Of a stretch of DNA of 64,000 nucleotides, positions 24,852-37,078 are shown one piece after another. The notes beneath the pieces are model-generated. The model was not told the origin of the DNA and did no database searches. It saw only the letters and a list, made by a program, of their open reading frames with translations. The DNA lies in contig NW_006767437.1 of the NCBI RefSeq assembly GCF_000264995.1, positions 2,131,647 to 2,195,646 on the forward strand, written 5' to 3'. This stretch comes from Punctularia strigosozonata HHB-11173 SS5 (lineage: Eukaryota > Basidiomycota > Agaricomycetes > Corticiales > Punctulariaceae). The position numbers were made by a program, and so were the translations under genes. Position 1 is the stretch's first letter, and each line of letters begins with the position of its first letter.

Positions 24852-25818
24852 GGTCGGTGTTGAGATGAATCGATGTTGGAAAGGAGCTCGGCGAGTGGGC
24901 GTTATATACCCGTGCTTCGCGCGATGGCGCCAGAGGATGCCTCGAGCTTGCGCGTCTTTCGAAAATGTGGGAACGCGCAGGCCGAAGCGGAGCATGCTTG
25001 ATGTTGGCTGCGTCAGCTAAATATCGCGTAGGTTGATGCAAGCAGTTCTACCCACCCAGATCGTTGAAGCAAGTCCGAGCCCAACGCGAGTACACCCAAG
25101 ATTACCCACTCGTGTTGCCCACATGACCCACATTGGGCCTACGCTGATCCACGAAAGAGTCGACACCGAGTCCGGCCGCCAGCCTTGCCCCCGACCTCCT
25201 CGAAGAGCGGCAATGCAAGCGGAGGGACAAACCGTTCCTGTTGAATACGAATCATGTGAATCATAACAACGGCAAGACGCATGAGGAATTCGCATTACCA
25301 TCTCGCATCTACGCGTTTACCCGTCAAAGGAGCGGAAGCATATACACCGCCCGCATTTGAACGACGTTTTGCATACGACTGGGTTGGAACTTGGTGTTCG
25401 AAATTCAGCAAGGCGAGTGCATAACGTAGTTCGACTCGACACACCTGGCAGACAAGATGAGTAGCACGGCCGTCCTCGTTCTCGTCGTTTGCTTGTACTC
25501 GACGCTTTATCTTGCACCACACGTATAACGCTGTCCGGCGTCTACTTGCAGAGACTGACTGCAAAAGCGGCGGGTGCCCCGCGCGCCCACCTTCGCTTGC
25601 GCATGCGGCATGGTCTCCTGGAAATGAAGGTCTTTCACCGCCACCAACGACTGGTAGATCACGTGTACCCTCGGCGCGCGTCAACGATAGCCCTGCCGTC
25701 ACAGGCACGGCGCTCCCCTCATCCTCCTCGAGCGCTTTGCAGCGAGCGCAGTTCTGGCGCTGCACAGTCGAGCCTTCGCTTGACGTCGACCAGTAACGAA
25801 TTTTGAACGAGGGTCCTC
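24852..25818. promoter_or_regulatory. Divergent intergenic region (reductase A / ABC transporter)
   Basis: About 970 nt that should hold two promoters. The TATA box near 24905 is the only element I can point to. The minus-strand frame at 25295-25765 has no recognisable features. Confidence 0.45.
24902..24908 (-). promoter_or_regulatory. TATA box of reductase paralogue A
   Basis: TATATAA on the minus strand, about 51 nt upstream of the chosen ATG at 24851. Its place argues that transcription starts downstream of the alternative ATG at 24995. Confidence 0.5.
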
Positions 25819-28800
25819 ATGGCGCCATCGCTCACAGCAGCAATCTCGGCATTCGCGCTGCTCGCGGCGCTGCCGGCGCTTCCGGTGCATGCTGCAAAGA
25901 GGAACGCCAGTTGGACGGACCTCGGTACATCTGGGTACCAACTATCAGTCAGTTCCTGCTCAGTACCGATGTCCTGCTGAATGTTTTTTAAACGTGTGCA
26001 GTCACTCGCGACAGCTCCGGACTTCGGTGAGTGCTTTAGATCACGCCGAGCACAATGCAGGCTTGACTCGTTGACCCTTTGCGCGGGCGCGTCATTTAGC
26101 ACCGAACAGGCCCAAAGAATGCCCCCCATGCTTCAATTGCATGCTACCCGCATTTGATTGCGGACAGTACGGATACTGCAACCCATACGATGGACAGTGT
26201 GAATGCCCTCCAGGATGGGCTGGCACTGATTGCCTAACGCCTCGTACGCATTGTGACGTGGCGTCGGACGCACCACATGCTGACCGTATACACCAATAGA
26301 GTGCGACTCGTTGGCTGATGGAACCAAGCGCAGACCTCGAGAGCCAGGAGAGTCTTGCGAATGTAAAGATGGGTGGGAGGGGATAAACTGCAATGGTGCG
26401 CGCTGCTCCTGCCCCTCGCTTCCTCGTGCTCACGCCAATGTGTAAAGTTTGCAAGACCAATCAAGCCTGCGCTGCATTCCCACTCGCCGGTGGTCCCGAA
26501 GATGATGACGCCGAGATTAATCCCGAAGACATGGTCTGCTACAAGGGCGGCGAGACGGTGTTCAACAATCACCAAATGTGTGACGTCACCAGTGCGTAGC
26601 TCGCTCTGACGATTGGGTTCATAAACTGACACATCCCGGCACAGACCAAGGCATAGTCAAGATCCTAGACGGGCGGAAACCTCAAGTGACCTTCTCTTGC
26701 GACAAGAACTCGTCAGAGTGCTCCTTCCAATTCTGGGTACAAGAGGTCGAATCGTTCTACTGCGCACTGGACTCTTGCGCCTCTAGCGTCCAGATCGGCG
26801 TGGACAAGAACGTGACGAGATACGAATGCGACAAAATCAAGTGTAAATGTGTCCCCGGCCGCTTCATCTGCGGCGAGAACGGCAGCGTTGACATCTCCGA
26901 CTTCTTGACGGAAGAAATCAAAGGCCCTGCGTCGTTCCGGTGCACGACCGGCGCCGGATGCCGGTTCGAGGAACCCGGTATGAACGACTTGATAGATGAG
27001 ATCTTCGGTGATCCATACATCACGCTGAAGTGTGAGGGAGGCGAGTGCGTGCACTTCTCTCAAGTTCCGGGATATGTCAGGCCGGAGAAGCCGGACAACA
27101 CGAAAATGCTGGCGTTGAGCGCGGCAGGTGTTGGTGTCCTTGTGATCCTCGTCTGTGCCAGTGAGTCCCGTCACCGTCGTTATCATCGTATTCGACGTTG
27201 ATCATTCCACCTCTAGTTCTGTGGTACGTTGGACGTGCGCGCACAGGCGATCTATCGAAGATCCGCCTCCCTGAAGACGAGACTGCGAGGCTGATGACGG
27301 AACATACGGCCGCTTCGCTCCAATTCCAAGACGTCTCGTATACTCTCCCTGGTCGCTCCATCATCTCCGACATTACGGGTCAAGTGAAGCCAGGTCAGTT
27401 GCTTGCTATCATGGGCGCGTCGGGTGCAGGCAAGTCGACATTCCTCGACATCCTCGCGCGTAAGAACAAGCGCGGCCTGGTTGGCGGCTCCGTCAAGGTG
27501 AATGGACGGGAGGTTGGCGATGCGGAATACAGAAAAGTTGTCGGGTTCGTGGACCAGGAGGACACCTTGATGAGCACGTTAACGGTGTACGAGACGGTGC
27601 TCTACTCGGCGCTGCTCAGGTTACCCAGGGAGATGAGCTTCGCGGCGAAGGAGTACCGCACTCTGGAGACATTGCAAGAGCTGGGCATTCTAGGCATCAA
27701 GGACTCCAGGATTGGGGAGAGCGGTATGTACCCCTGCTACATGATTTGCCGCGTCATTTATCTCTGCACCCACAGGCCGCCGCTCCATATCTGGGGGTGA
27801 GAAGCGCCGCGTGTCCATCGCATGCGAGCTCGTAACTTCGCCTTCCATCCTCTTCCTCGACGAGCCGACCAGTGGTCTGGACGCCTACAACGCCTTCAAC
27901 GTCATCGAGTCGCTCGTGCGCCTCGCCCGTGATTACAAGCGCACGATCGTCTTCACCATTCACCAGCCGCGGAGCAACATCGTTTCTCTCTTCGATCAAC
28001 TTGTTCTACTAGGTCAAGGCAGGCTCGTATACGCTGGCGAAATGACCAAGTGTCACGAATACTTCGCGAGCATCGGGCACCCGTGCCCCCCTGGATTCAA
28101 CATCGCGGACTTCCTCATCGATCTTACTTCGCAAGCCGCGCGTGCACCGACATCAGCAGAAGAGGTTGGCAGTTCGGGCATCGATTCTCCTGACACAGAG
28201 GACCAGACCAACTTACACGATGAAGAGCGTGGTTTGGGCGGTCGTCGGCTTGGGCATTCTACTCGTTCCTCCACCGAAGCTGGCGAGGAAACGGAGCTAC
28301 GCTCGGTTGCAAGCTCCGCGGGTGGTTACGTGAAGCGAAAGACGTCTCAGTTGCTCTCCATCGTTTCCGGCAACGGAAGCGGCGATAGCGATGCGAACAG
28401 ATTACCTCCCAGGCTCGCGGCCCTGGTGGAAGCCTACGCATCGAGCGAGATTGCTGCGGATATCAAGGGCGAAATTGTGGAAACAGAGCGGGCACAGCAG
28501 CAGCGCGCAAGTGGGGTCGGTGCGGATGGCGAGCTTCCCGATGTGATCGCGGAGGCGACATTATTGCGGGGAAGGAAACGCGCGAGCTGGCCAACGCAAT
28601 TCAGAATCTTAAGCGGGCGCGCATTCAAGAACTTGTATCGCAATCCCGCACTTCTTACCGCTCATTATCTCGGTTCTCTAGTGTTAGCGCGTGAGTGATT
28701 CATATCGCATACCCGTGACCTTACTCAACCTGTTGTTCGTACAGTCATCTGTGGTTTCTTCTTCCACAACGTCACGTATGTTTTCCTTTCCCTGTTCGAC

Positions 28801-29849
28801 GTACTTGGACTCAGTATTGTACAGGAACGATATATCTGGATTCCAAAACCGCTTGGGTACGTCGTGGCTATCATTCTGACATCCTACCAAAGAACTTATG
28901 TTCATCCAACAGGAATATTCTTCTTCACGCTAGCCTTGTTTGGATTTTCCTCGTTGTCTAGCCTGAACCTCTTTGCTGGAGAGCGACTCCTCTTCATGCG
29001 GGAACGGTATGATTTCTTTGAACCTCGTCTTGGTTCGGCGCTGACACTGTCCTTCCAGAGCGAATGGATACTACACGCCATTCACCTACTTCGCCTCGAA
29101 GGTCAGTTCTCCTTGGAATTCGTCCCAACACTCTCTCACTTCCGATTAACACAGGTGTTATTCGACATCATTCCCTTGCGTATAGTACCCCCACTTCTTT
29201 TCGGTGGGATCGTCTACCCGCTGGTCGGACTGGTCCCTACAGTCCCAGCATTTTGGAAGTTCATGCTCACTCTGGTGCTGTTCAATCTGACGACGGCTAG
29301 TGTCGTCTTATTACTCTCTGTCGCCTTTGAGAGCACCGGTGTGGCCAGCTTCGTGGGGACGTTGATCATGTTGTTCAAGTACGTCCATTTTGACATCCCT
29401 GCCTTGTGCTAGCTGATGCGAAACCTCCTCCTTAGCATTCTCTTCACGGGATTACTCATCAATCGAGAAACCGTATCGAAGTTCTTCCAGTGGCTTCATA
29501 CGATATCGTTCTACCACGCCGCATTCGAAGCACTGGCCGTGAATGAGCTGCGGTACTTAACACTCAAGGAACACAAGGTACAGTACATATCTCGCAGCAT
29601 GTCCTTGTTGGCTCATAACATATTGTCAGTATGGAGTGGATCTTGAAGTTCCTGCAGCCACTATCCTCTCTACCTTCGGTCTTCGTGCCCAAGTAAGTAT
29701 CTAATGATCTCACCCCAGGCACCCGCGTCTAATTGCGACTTGTGCAGACATTCTGGTGGCCTAACATATCACTCTTGGGCATATTCTTCGGCATTTTTAC
29801 TGTTGTCAGCTTTCTTTTCCTACAGTTTTATGTCAAGGAAAAGCGGTAG
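25819..29849 (+). CDS. ADP1: ABCG-family transporter with Cys-rich/EGF-like ectodomain (Adp1 type)
   Basis: Sixteen exons join in frame to give about 1056 aa; junctions are 25924/26015, 26026/26100, 26243/26300, 26395/26448, 26591/26645, 27160/27217, 27723/27776, 28690/28745, 28775/28825, 28856/28913, 29006/29059, 29101/29155, 29378/29436, 29577/29630 and 29692/29748. A signal peptide ([18 protein letters not shown]) precedes about 290 Cys-rich extracellular residues with EGF-like [12 protein letters not shown] and [12 protein letters not shown]. One membrane helix (about 322-345) leads to the ATPase: Walker [10 protein letters not shown] (about 406), signature [10 protein letters not shown] (about 513), Walker [12 protein letters not shown] (about 534) and H-loop IHQPRS. 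A long polar linker follows, then an ABC2 membrane domain (about 790-1056). This is the architecture of yeast Adp1, a putative permease of unknown substrate. Exon 2 is only 12 nt. Confidence 0.94.
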
Positions 29850-30581
29850 TCGGAAGCTGCTCCCATTCCCATCGTGTGGCAATACATCCCCGAACTGTAT
29901 CATACACGTCCATTCGATTCGCATCCGCAACAACGTATCAGCATACCCTCGCTTCCAGTGCAGAAAACAAACATCTGTGTTTGCCAGAATCAACGGAAGA
30001 CGTGACAGATATAAGTACGTATTTTCACGTTTGCTTTCGTCGGTCGTTGCACGCGGCCGCGATGGGCGTAGAGAAGGACCTCCGCTGTACCACTGGACAC
30101 TGCGGGTCCCGGAAGAACTAAGGTCTTCTTGCTTCAAAGCACGCTTATCAGAGTTTGGTTCTCGGGGGTAGTGCGGGGACACATGCCCTTTCTCTGACGA
30201 CCAAAAAGAGATCCGCAGTTTCATCGCACTTTTTCTTGTGTCGCTTCCGGCTAACCACCAACAACCTTACCTGCTATCATGGATGCGGAAGACAGACCCG
30301 CTTTTGCGGTAGTGCGCACCCCCACCGGGGGCACGTTCTTTCGTATGCCGCTCAGCATTGCACGTCTCACCGGCGTACAAGCTTCTTAGCGAGACCGATA
30401 GCGTATAACCTTGACTAACGCCGAATAAGTTACGCCCGAGTTTGATGATAGCTCATTTCGAGGCGTACTAGGCTCGATCCACTCGCTCTATCGAGCGGCT
30501 TGAACTTTGTCGGCGACTGATGCAGCACTCAAATACAGCTCGTAACATCTCTTCACCTTGTACCCTCTCGGAAACCTGGAC
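29850..30581. other. Intergenic region, no gene seen
   Basis: About 730 nt between the ABC transporter and the first P450, both on the plus strand. It presumably contains a 3' UTR and the P450 promoter. The minus-strand frame at 29820-30224 is not recognisable. Confidence 0.5.
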
Positions 30582-32825
30582 ATGCTCACTGCAATCTGCC
30601 TGGCGGTCGCATTCTGCTGGTTATGGTTCAAGGCGTCGAAAATTGGAAAACGGCCAAAGGGATTCCCTCCGGGACCACCTACCATCCCTCTTCTAGGCAA
30701 CCTGCATCTTTTCCCAAAAGAATATGCGCATCATCAGTGAGCCATTATGCCACAGAACGACGTTCGGTACTGACAGCGAGCATGGAGGCTGACTGCATGG
30801 TCGCGAGAATTTGGTGATATATACTCGGTAAGCGCCTTCCACCTATACGAGAGCTTCCGAGTCGCCCATGATGGCGTCGTAGCTCATGCTAGGACCCGTC
30901 GTCGCGGTTGTGATATCGAGCGCAGCAGCATCCAGAGAACTTCTGGATAGACGAAGCGCATCGACTGTGGACAGGCCTCCACACTTCATGGCACATGAGA
31001 TCACTGGCGGATTGAACCTTGTTTTGGCCCGGTACTGTACGTTCTCTATGACCCTCGCGTGGCATTGATTGATGAAATTTAGCGGAGCAATGGAGACTTA
31101 TCAGGAAAGCTGCCCATTCTATGCTTACACCTCAAGCTTCGGACAAATATATTCCCATTCAAAAAGCGGAGTCTGTGCAGCTCATGTACGACATCCTCAA
31201 TAAACCCGAAGTAAGAGTGTTTATCCATAGCAGAAGAAGCTCCGCCTTTTGTTGACGACCTTCTCAGCGTACCTGGTGGCACATCCGACGTTACTCCAGT
31301 TCCGTTATACTCTCCGTCCTGTATGGTAAACGTGCCCCAAGGTAGGACCCTCGAGCCTCTTGTGCGCCGGGCTCTACTGATACGTGTCCAGGTACGAGAC
31401 AAAGGAAACTATGGATTTCTTTCACGTTCAGCACCTATGGGAGCACGTGCTCGAACCCGGAGCCCATCCTCCGATTGATATACTACCTTTCCTGAGGTAT
31501 ACGCCCGAAAGATGGGCTCCGTGGAAATCGCTCTGCCGTGAGGTTCGTCGACTCCAAAGAGAACTCTATTTTGGCCTTCTAGAAGAGTGCGAACAAAGAG
31601 TCGCGGACGGATCAGCAGATGGGCAGGAATCGTTCATGGATGAGGTGGTGAGGCATCGAGATGATCTCGGATTGACCCAAGAAATGGCAGGGTGCGGTAC
31701 GCAACCTCGTTTACGATGCCTCGGTCACTTACGACACCCTTGCAGGTATCTTGGCGGTGTCCTGGTTGAGGGAGGCAGTGACACGACATCGTCTTTCATT
31801 CAGTCTCTTGTTCTTGCGTTGGGAACATTTCCAGAAGTACAGCGCCAAGCCCAGGAAGAAGTAGACCGAATCGTCGGAACTCGTCGGATGCCTACTCCGG
31901 AAGACTATGATCGAATGCCTTATGTTCAGGTACTTAACTTACATGGGTTGCAAGATAACTTGTTTCACTCATCACATACAGGCATTGATCAAAGAAACAC
32001 ATAGGTTCAGGCCCGTTGCACCTTTGGCAATACCTCATGGATGTCTAGTCGATGAAACTGTGCGCCTTTCACTCTATTATTTTAGTGGCTATTGACCTCA
32101 AGTTCATTCAGTACCGCGGATACCTTATTCCCCGAGGCTGCACAATATTTTACAATATTTGTGTGTCTTCAGTTATTTCAGGATGCAACATGATATAACC
32201 TAGACAAAGGGGGCATTCTTCATGACCCGGAAATTTTTGATGCGCCCGAGACATTCAATCCTGAGCGGTACTTGCGCTCGGAGTTCGGGACGAAGCAAGG
32301 AATTGACGATACCGATTTTCGACATACGCTACCCTTCGGTGCGGGGCGAGTACGTCTAGCAGACTGGTTCCACCTTCTGCTTCGACCTCCTGCTGACTCT
32401 TCTCGTTCACTAAGAGGATTTGTCCCGGAATTCACCTCGCCAATAACTCTCTGGTAAGCTCTGCTCGTTGTGGTCCTATGTATTCACGAGCCTTCTTCAT
32501 AGATCATTAACGCGATGAATCTTGTGTGGGGCTTCAACTTCAAGCCATTGCAAGAGGCTACCAAAGACCCATTTGACACTTATGCCTATGAAAAGGCGAG
32601 TGGCCCCTGGAACGCAGATTACATGCTCAATCCGCTCCTCAGGGAATTTTGACCGGCCCGAAGCCATTCGAACTCTCCATTTCCCCCAGAAGTCTTGAGC
32701 ATGCTCGGATCATGCGCAAGGAATACGCGGATGTGATATCTGCGTTCTTTCCCTACGAACAACGACTGAGTGACGAAGAAAAAACGTGGCTGCATGCAAC
32801 CAGACTGGGCGAGCAGAGAAATTGA
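30582..32825 (+). CDS. Cytochrome P450 monooxygenase, copy 1
   Basis: Thirteen exons: 30582-30736, 30788-30827, 30883-31036, 31083-31210, 31268-31341, 31392-31691, 31746-31929, 31982-32059, 32112-32160, 32210-32349, 32415-32453, 32503-32595 and 32643-32825. They give 538 aa. An N-terminal anchor ([16 protein letters not shown]) places it on the ER. It is followed by the proline hinge [16 protein letters not shown]-helix [10 protein letters not shown]-helix ExxR (KETHRFRP, about 350-353), PERW-type NPERY and the haem loop FGAGRRICPG with Cys near 437. It would use O2 and NADPH-P450 reductase. It looks like the mushroom OrdA-like clan, but the substrate is unknown. The last intron (32596-32642) appears to have a GC donor; the tandem copy has GT there. 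The ATG at 30582 is chosen because upstream frame starts are not ATG. Confidence 0.92.
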
Positions 32826-33097
32826 AACAAGTGTAGCTACGAGAAAGCAGGATTGGTGTTGGTTATGTCGTTGCGTACGTCAGAACGGGTTGCTACCGTA
32901 TTGCCAGTAAGGTAATTTGTGATTGCCATTTATGAGTTCTGCTACACGGTCCGGCATTTGTGGTGCGAGGTATTCATGCGGTGATAAGTTCGAGAAGGTG
33001 ATTCAAGAACCTTCTTATACCGCACCCCGCGTCTCTCGGCTATTTCATGGCTATTTAACACAGATAAGAGAAGACCTCGCCTTCAGCCCAACTCGCC

Positions 33098-35388
33098 ATG
33101 TCTTCATTACTGATTACTATATACATATCTGTAGCCGCAATCATCATGCTGGTCTGGAAGGCATCAACGATGGGGAGAAGACCGCAAGGCTTGCCTCCCG
33201 GACCACCGACTATTCCTTTTCTCGGAAATCTGCATATGTTTCCAAAAAAAGGGACTCACTATCAGTGCGCCTGTCAGCAAATCGCATGCTATACGTGTTG
33301 ACTTCGAATAGGCTGAGCAGCTGGGCACGCAAATATGGCGACGTCTATTCTGTTAGTCTCACCTCGGTCATGTTCATAGACTGACTGGCACGTCAATGAT
33401 CGGAAATCCTTCAGATAATGTTGGGTCCCGGGATCATCGTCGTTATTTCAAGTGCATCTGCCGTGAAAGAACTGCTTGACAGGCGCAGTGCGAGCACGGT
33501 CGACAGGCCACCGATGTTCCTGGCTCAAGAAGTAACCGGTGGACTTAACATGGTTCTGGCGCGCCACTGTAAGTGAGTTCCCTTTAGATGCCCGCTTACC
33601 AGCACAAATTTCATTTGGCTGTGATATAGCGGAACAGTGGCGCACCATGCGCAAGGCAGCTCATACTATGTTAACACCCCAGGCGACCACGAGGTACATA
33701 CCCATCCAGACAGCAGAGTCGATGCAGTTGATGCATGATCTTCTGTCGACTCCGAAGGTATATGCCCGACTTCCGTTCGTTCCACCTGTCACTTATCGTC
33801 GTCATAGCGTGCGTGGTGGCATCTCAGGCGTTACTCGAACTCGGTGATACTTTCCGTCTTGTACGGAAAACGATCTCCGAGGTATGGTCTACTCCCTTTC
33901 CTGAAAATCTTAAGATATGTGCCACAATCATCATGGCAGGTACGAGACAGAAGATACCACTACCTTTTTTCACGTTCAACGACGTTGGGAGCAAGCGCTC
34001 GAGCTCGGAGCGCATCCACCCGTCGACATGTTGCCTTTCCTGAGATACGTCCCGGAGAGGTGGGCGCTCTGGAAGCGAATTAGTCGTGAAATAAGGGAGG
34101 TCCAGAGGGGTCTGTATATGAAGCTTCTGTGCGAATGCGAAGAACGGATCAGGAGCGGGACGCAAGATGGAATACCGACATTTATGGATGAAGTCATCAA
34201 ACAGCAGGACGAGCTTGGAATGACGAGAGAGATGGCTTGGTCAGTGCATGCTCGTGCCAAATCAGAGTGAACAGCTCTACTCAAATATGAGGCTCCAGTT
34301 ACCTTGGAGGAACACTGATCGAGGGGGGAAGCGATACCACATCATATTCACTTCAGTCGTTGGTCCTTGCGTTGACGGCTTTCCCTGAGGCACAGAGAAA
34401 AGCGCAGGAAGAGATCGACAGGGTGGTCGGAAGCGACAGAATGCCCAATTTATCGGATTTCGAGATGATGCCGTATCTACAAGTGCGTATGCTGACTCTC
34501 GGTTCTTTACGTCTCAGCAACTGTAGCCACAGGCTTTGATCAAGGAAACCCATAGGTTCCGACCGCCAGCGACATTGATCCCACACAGAGCCATGCAAGA
34601 CGAACGTGTAAGCACATGACGTCTGTCACTGCGACGAATCAGTATGAATCTGTCGCCTCCTAGTACGGTACCTACCTCATACCTGAAGGCACCACGATTA
34701 TGATGAACATTTGTATGGGGTTTCCCTATGCGAGTCATCAGAGTCCATAGCAGCCTGATCACTGTGTTAGGGGGCATATATCACGATCCAGACGCATTCG
34801 ACGACCCGGAGAGCTTCCAACCAGAGAGATATCTGAAGACCGAGTTCGGCACGAAACGGGGAGTTGATGTAAACGACTGGAGACGCACACTGCTCTTCGG
34901 CGCTGGGAGGGTCAGTATCAGAACACCCTATGCAAAAAAGGCCCTCACTAAATCTGTCCGATTGGTAGCGATTGTGCCCTGGGATAAGCCTCGCCAACAA
35001 TACCATGGTATGTGTAATCATCGCGTGCACTCCAAGTATATATTGATTCTCCGAGTAGAAGATTATTACGATGAACCTTGTTTGGGGGTTCGATTTCAGA
35101 CAGTTGCCTGGAAGGTCCCCTGTTGATATATGGTCATATTCAACGGTTTGTGTGCAGTGTAATGCTCATCATACCTCCACTAAGTCTATGACGAACGTTC
35201 CTTAGGGTGCTTTGATGGGGCCAGAGCCTTATGAATTGTCCATCACTCCTAGGTCTTTGGAACGCGCTGCAATCATGGAACAGGGGTTCAAAGATGCCAT
35301 CCCGCTGTTCGCGCCGTACGAGCAGAGGTTGTCTCCAGGCGAGAAAGAATGGTTGTATAACACTAGGAAGGTGGATGGACTGCACTGA
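33098..35388 (+). CDS. Cytochrome P450 monooxygenase, copy 2
   Basis: Thirteen exons: 33098-33264, 33312-33351, 33415-33568, 33630-33757, 33808-33881, 33940-34239, 34299-34482, 34533-34607, 34664-34712, 34771-34910, 34969-35007, 35062-35145 and 35206-35388. They give 538 aa, the same length as copy 1. Motifs are an N-terminal anchor (LLITIYISVAAIIMLVW), [17 protein letters not shown]-helix [10 protein letters not shown]-helix [13 protein letters not shown] and haem loop FGAGRRLCPG with Cys near 440. Intron phases and most exon sizes equal those of copy 1, so the pair arose by tandem duplication of a complete gene. All landmark residues are present, so it should be an active ER-bound enzyme; the substrate is unknown. 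Confidence 0.93.
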
Positions 35389-35697
35389 GCACGAGCTGCT
35401 GCACATCCCATTTCTGTATGTTGCCGTATGTCGTCGTTATAGCAGTTTGTTCCGGGAATGCAGGTCGATGGAGAGAGTCATGAGGGTCATATCATCATGA
35501 ATGTGAGAAGTCGGCGAGCCTGTGACACTTGAGCCACACTCCGTTTTTTTCCATCTATGCTTCGGAGGGAAAGCGGGCCGCTGGAGGTCTCGACACAACT
35601 GCATACACAGGCCGTCGCCGAGGACCGACTGCAGAGATCTCTGTGTTCGATTCGGCACAAGAACGTCCTGGCGCCGTGTTCTGCGTGACGAACATCT
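35389..35697. other. Short intergenic region
   Basis: 309 nt between P450 copy 2 and the UPF0014 gene, same strand. Probably a 3' UTR plus promoter; no element identified. Confidence 0.5.
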
Positions 35698-37002
35698 ATG
35701 GACGATCCTACCTCCGGTGGCACACAGCCCGTTCTTACATGGGGCAACATTGGTATGAATCGCGTTGAGCCTATATTGGCCGTAGATTGATCTTGCTTGT
35801 GAAGGTCTCGGGCTTGCGTTCATCGCGTTCGACGCCATATTTTCAGCTGCATTCAGTTTGGGTGTAGGATACGCTCTTGTCACCGCTGCGGTCCGATGCG
35901 TCGCCCAGCTGTCGATCATGGCTCTTTTGCTCCAGAAGGTGTTCGAAACCGACAATCCTTGGGCTGTTGCAGGGCTGGTGGGATTGTTGAATGTGATGGG
36001 GACCTTTGAGACTGGTACGCCGTCAGATAGACATGCAGAGCGACCAGAGCTGCGTATTGACGTGTGCTTGCAGTCGTAAATAAGTCCAAACGTCGCTATG
36101 ACTATATGGTGAGCTCCCCTACAGACGTTTTCCCCGCTCGTAGTGGTATCAATGTGCAGTTTCCAACAGTGCTGGCGGGCATGCTTTGTTCCACTATCCC
36201 TATCTCAGTCATCGGCACCCGGTTTGCCATGTCTGTAGATCCATTCTGGCAGCCTGCGCGATATGGTAAGTGCAGATGTGGGCCAGACGGCTGCTACCTG
36301 CTCAGCAGATTCCCAATTAGTACCTATCGTTGGCATGCTTTGCGGCAGCACCATCTCTGGTATCGTCGTGGCCATTTCATTCGTGCTGCGTGAGCTCCAG
36401 TTCAGTACTACGCCTTGTATGCGCTTGTATGCTCTTTTTGACCAGAACCCGTTTTGCCAGTGATAACCGCGACAAAATCGAGACGTACCTTGCTTTTGGC
36501 GCCTCGCGTATAGAGGCATGCCGTCCAGTCGCAACAGAGGCCCTCCGGCTCGCGCTCACGCCGAATATCAATCAGATGTCGTACGTGCTCTTTCTGTATA
36601 TCTCTCCATCTGAACTCTGACACGCGTTGTAGCGTATTGGGAATAATCGCCATCCCCGGGATGATGACCGGTGCTATCCTCGGCGGTTCCTCCGTGGCCC
36701 AAGCTGCCCGATTGCAGATGATTATTATCTTCATGATCTCGTCTTCGACTGCACTCGCCGCCATTGTAACCACCCTCCTTTGCATGAGCGTTGTGGTCGA
36801 CAACGAGCATCGCATAAGAAGCGATCGCGTGGACTCCCGGCCTCACATTATTTGGCGCACGAAAGATTGGGTGGTCGGGAAGGTAGCTCAGGCGCTCGTA
36901 CATACGTTCGCTCAAGCTACTCACTTGTGGAAGAGGACAGTGGGTCAAGGGGAAGAGGAGAGGAGGGCAGACGCAGAGGCAAGACAGGGGCTTCTGGGTT
37001 AA
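35698..37002 (+). CDS. UPF0014 family membrane protein (FetB/ALS3-like)
   Basis: Seven exons (35698-35752, 35805-36014, 36074-36108, 36160-36265, 36321-36399, 36461-36580, 36633-37002) give about 324 aa. The start MDDPTSGGTQPVLTWGNIG comes from an 18-codon first exon that matches the usual N-terminus of this family. Conserved pieces follow: AAVRCVAQLSIMALLLQKVF, NKSKRRYDYM, PIVGMLCGSTISGIVVAISF, RDKIETYLAFGASR and VLGIIAIPGMMTGAILGGSS. About seven hydrophobic segments are visible and the tail is basic and cytosolic. Bacterial FetB and plant ALS3/STAR2 belong to this family and pair with a separate ATPase (FetA/STAR1) for metal or UDP-glucose export. No such ATPase lies nearby, so the fungal role is open. 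Confidence 0.9.
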
Positions 37003-37078
37003 TATGTCTCCGACGGTCAGATATGTCACGTAACAAAAATGTAGAAGCCAGGTACAAAACATGGGGAAGGTGCCCTGC

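Noticed and set aside
30582-32825. P450 copy 1 as a pseudogene
   Set aside because: It first looked broken by several stops, but all 13 exons join in frame and all landmark motifs are present; only a GC donor is unusual.
30582-37002. P450 pair plus transporter as a secondary-metabolite cluster
   Set aside because: No core synthase (PKS, NRPS, terpene cyclase) or pathway regulator lies in the window, and neighbours are housekeeping genes.
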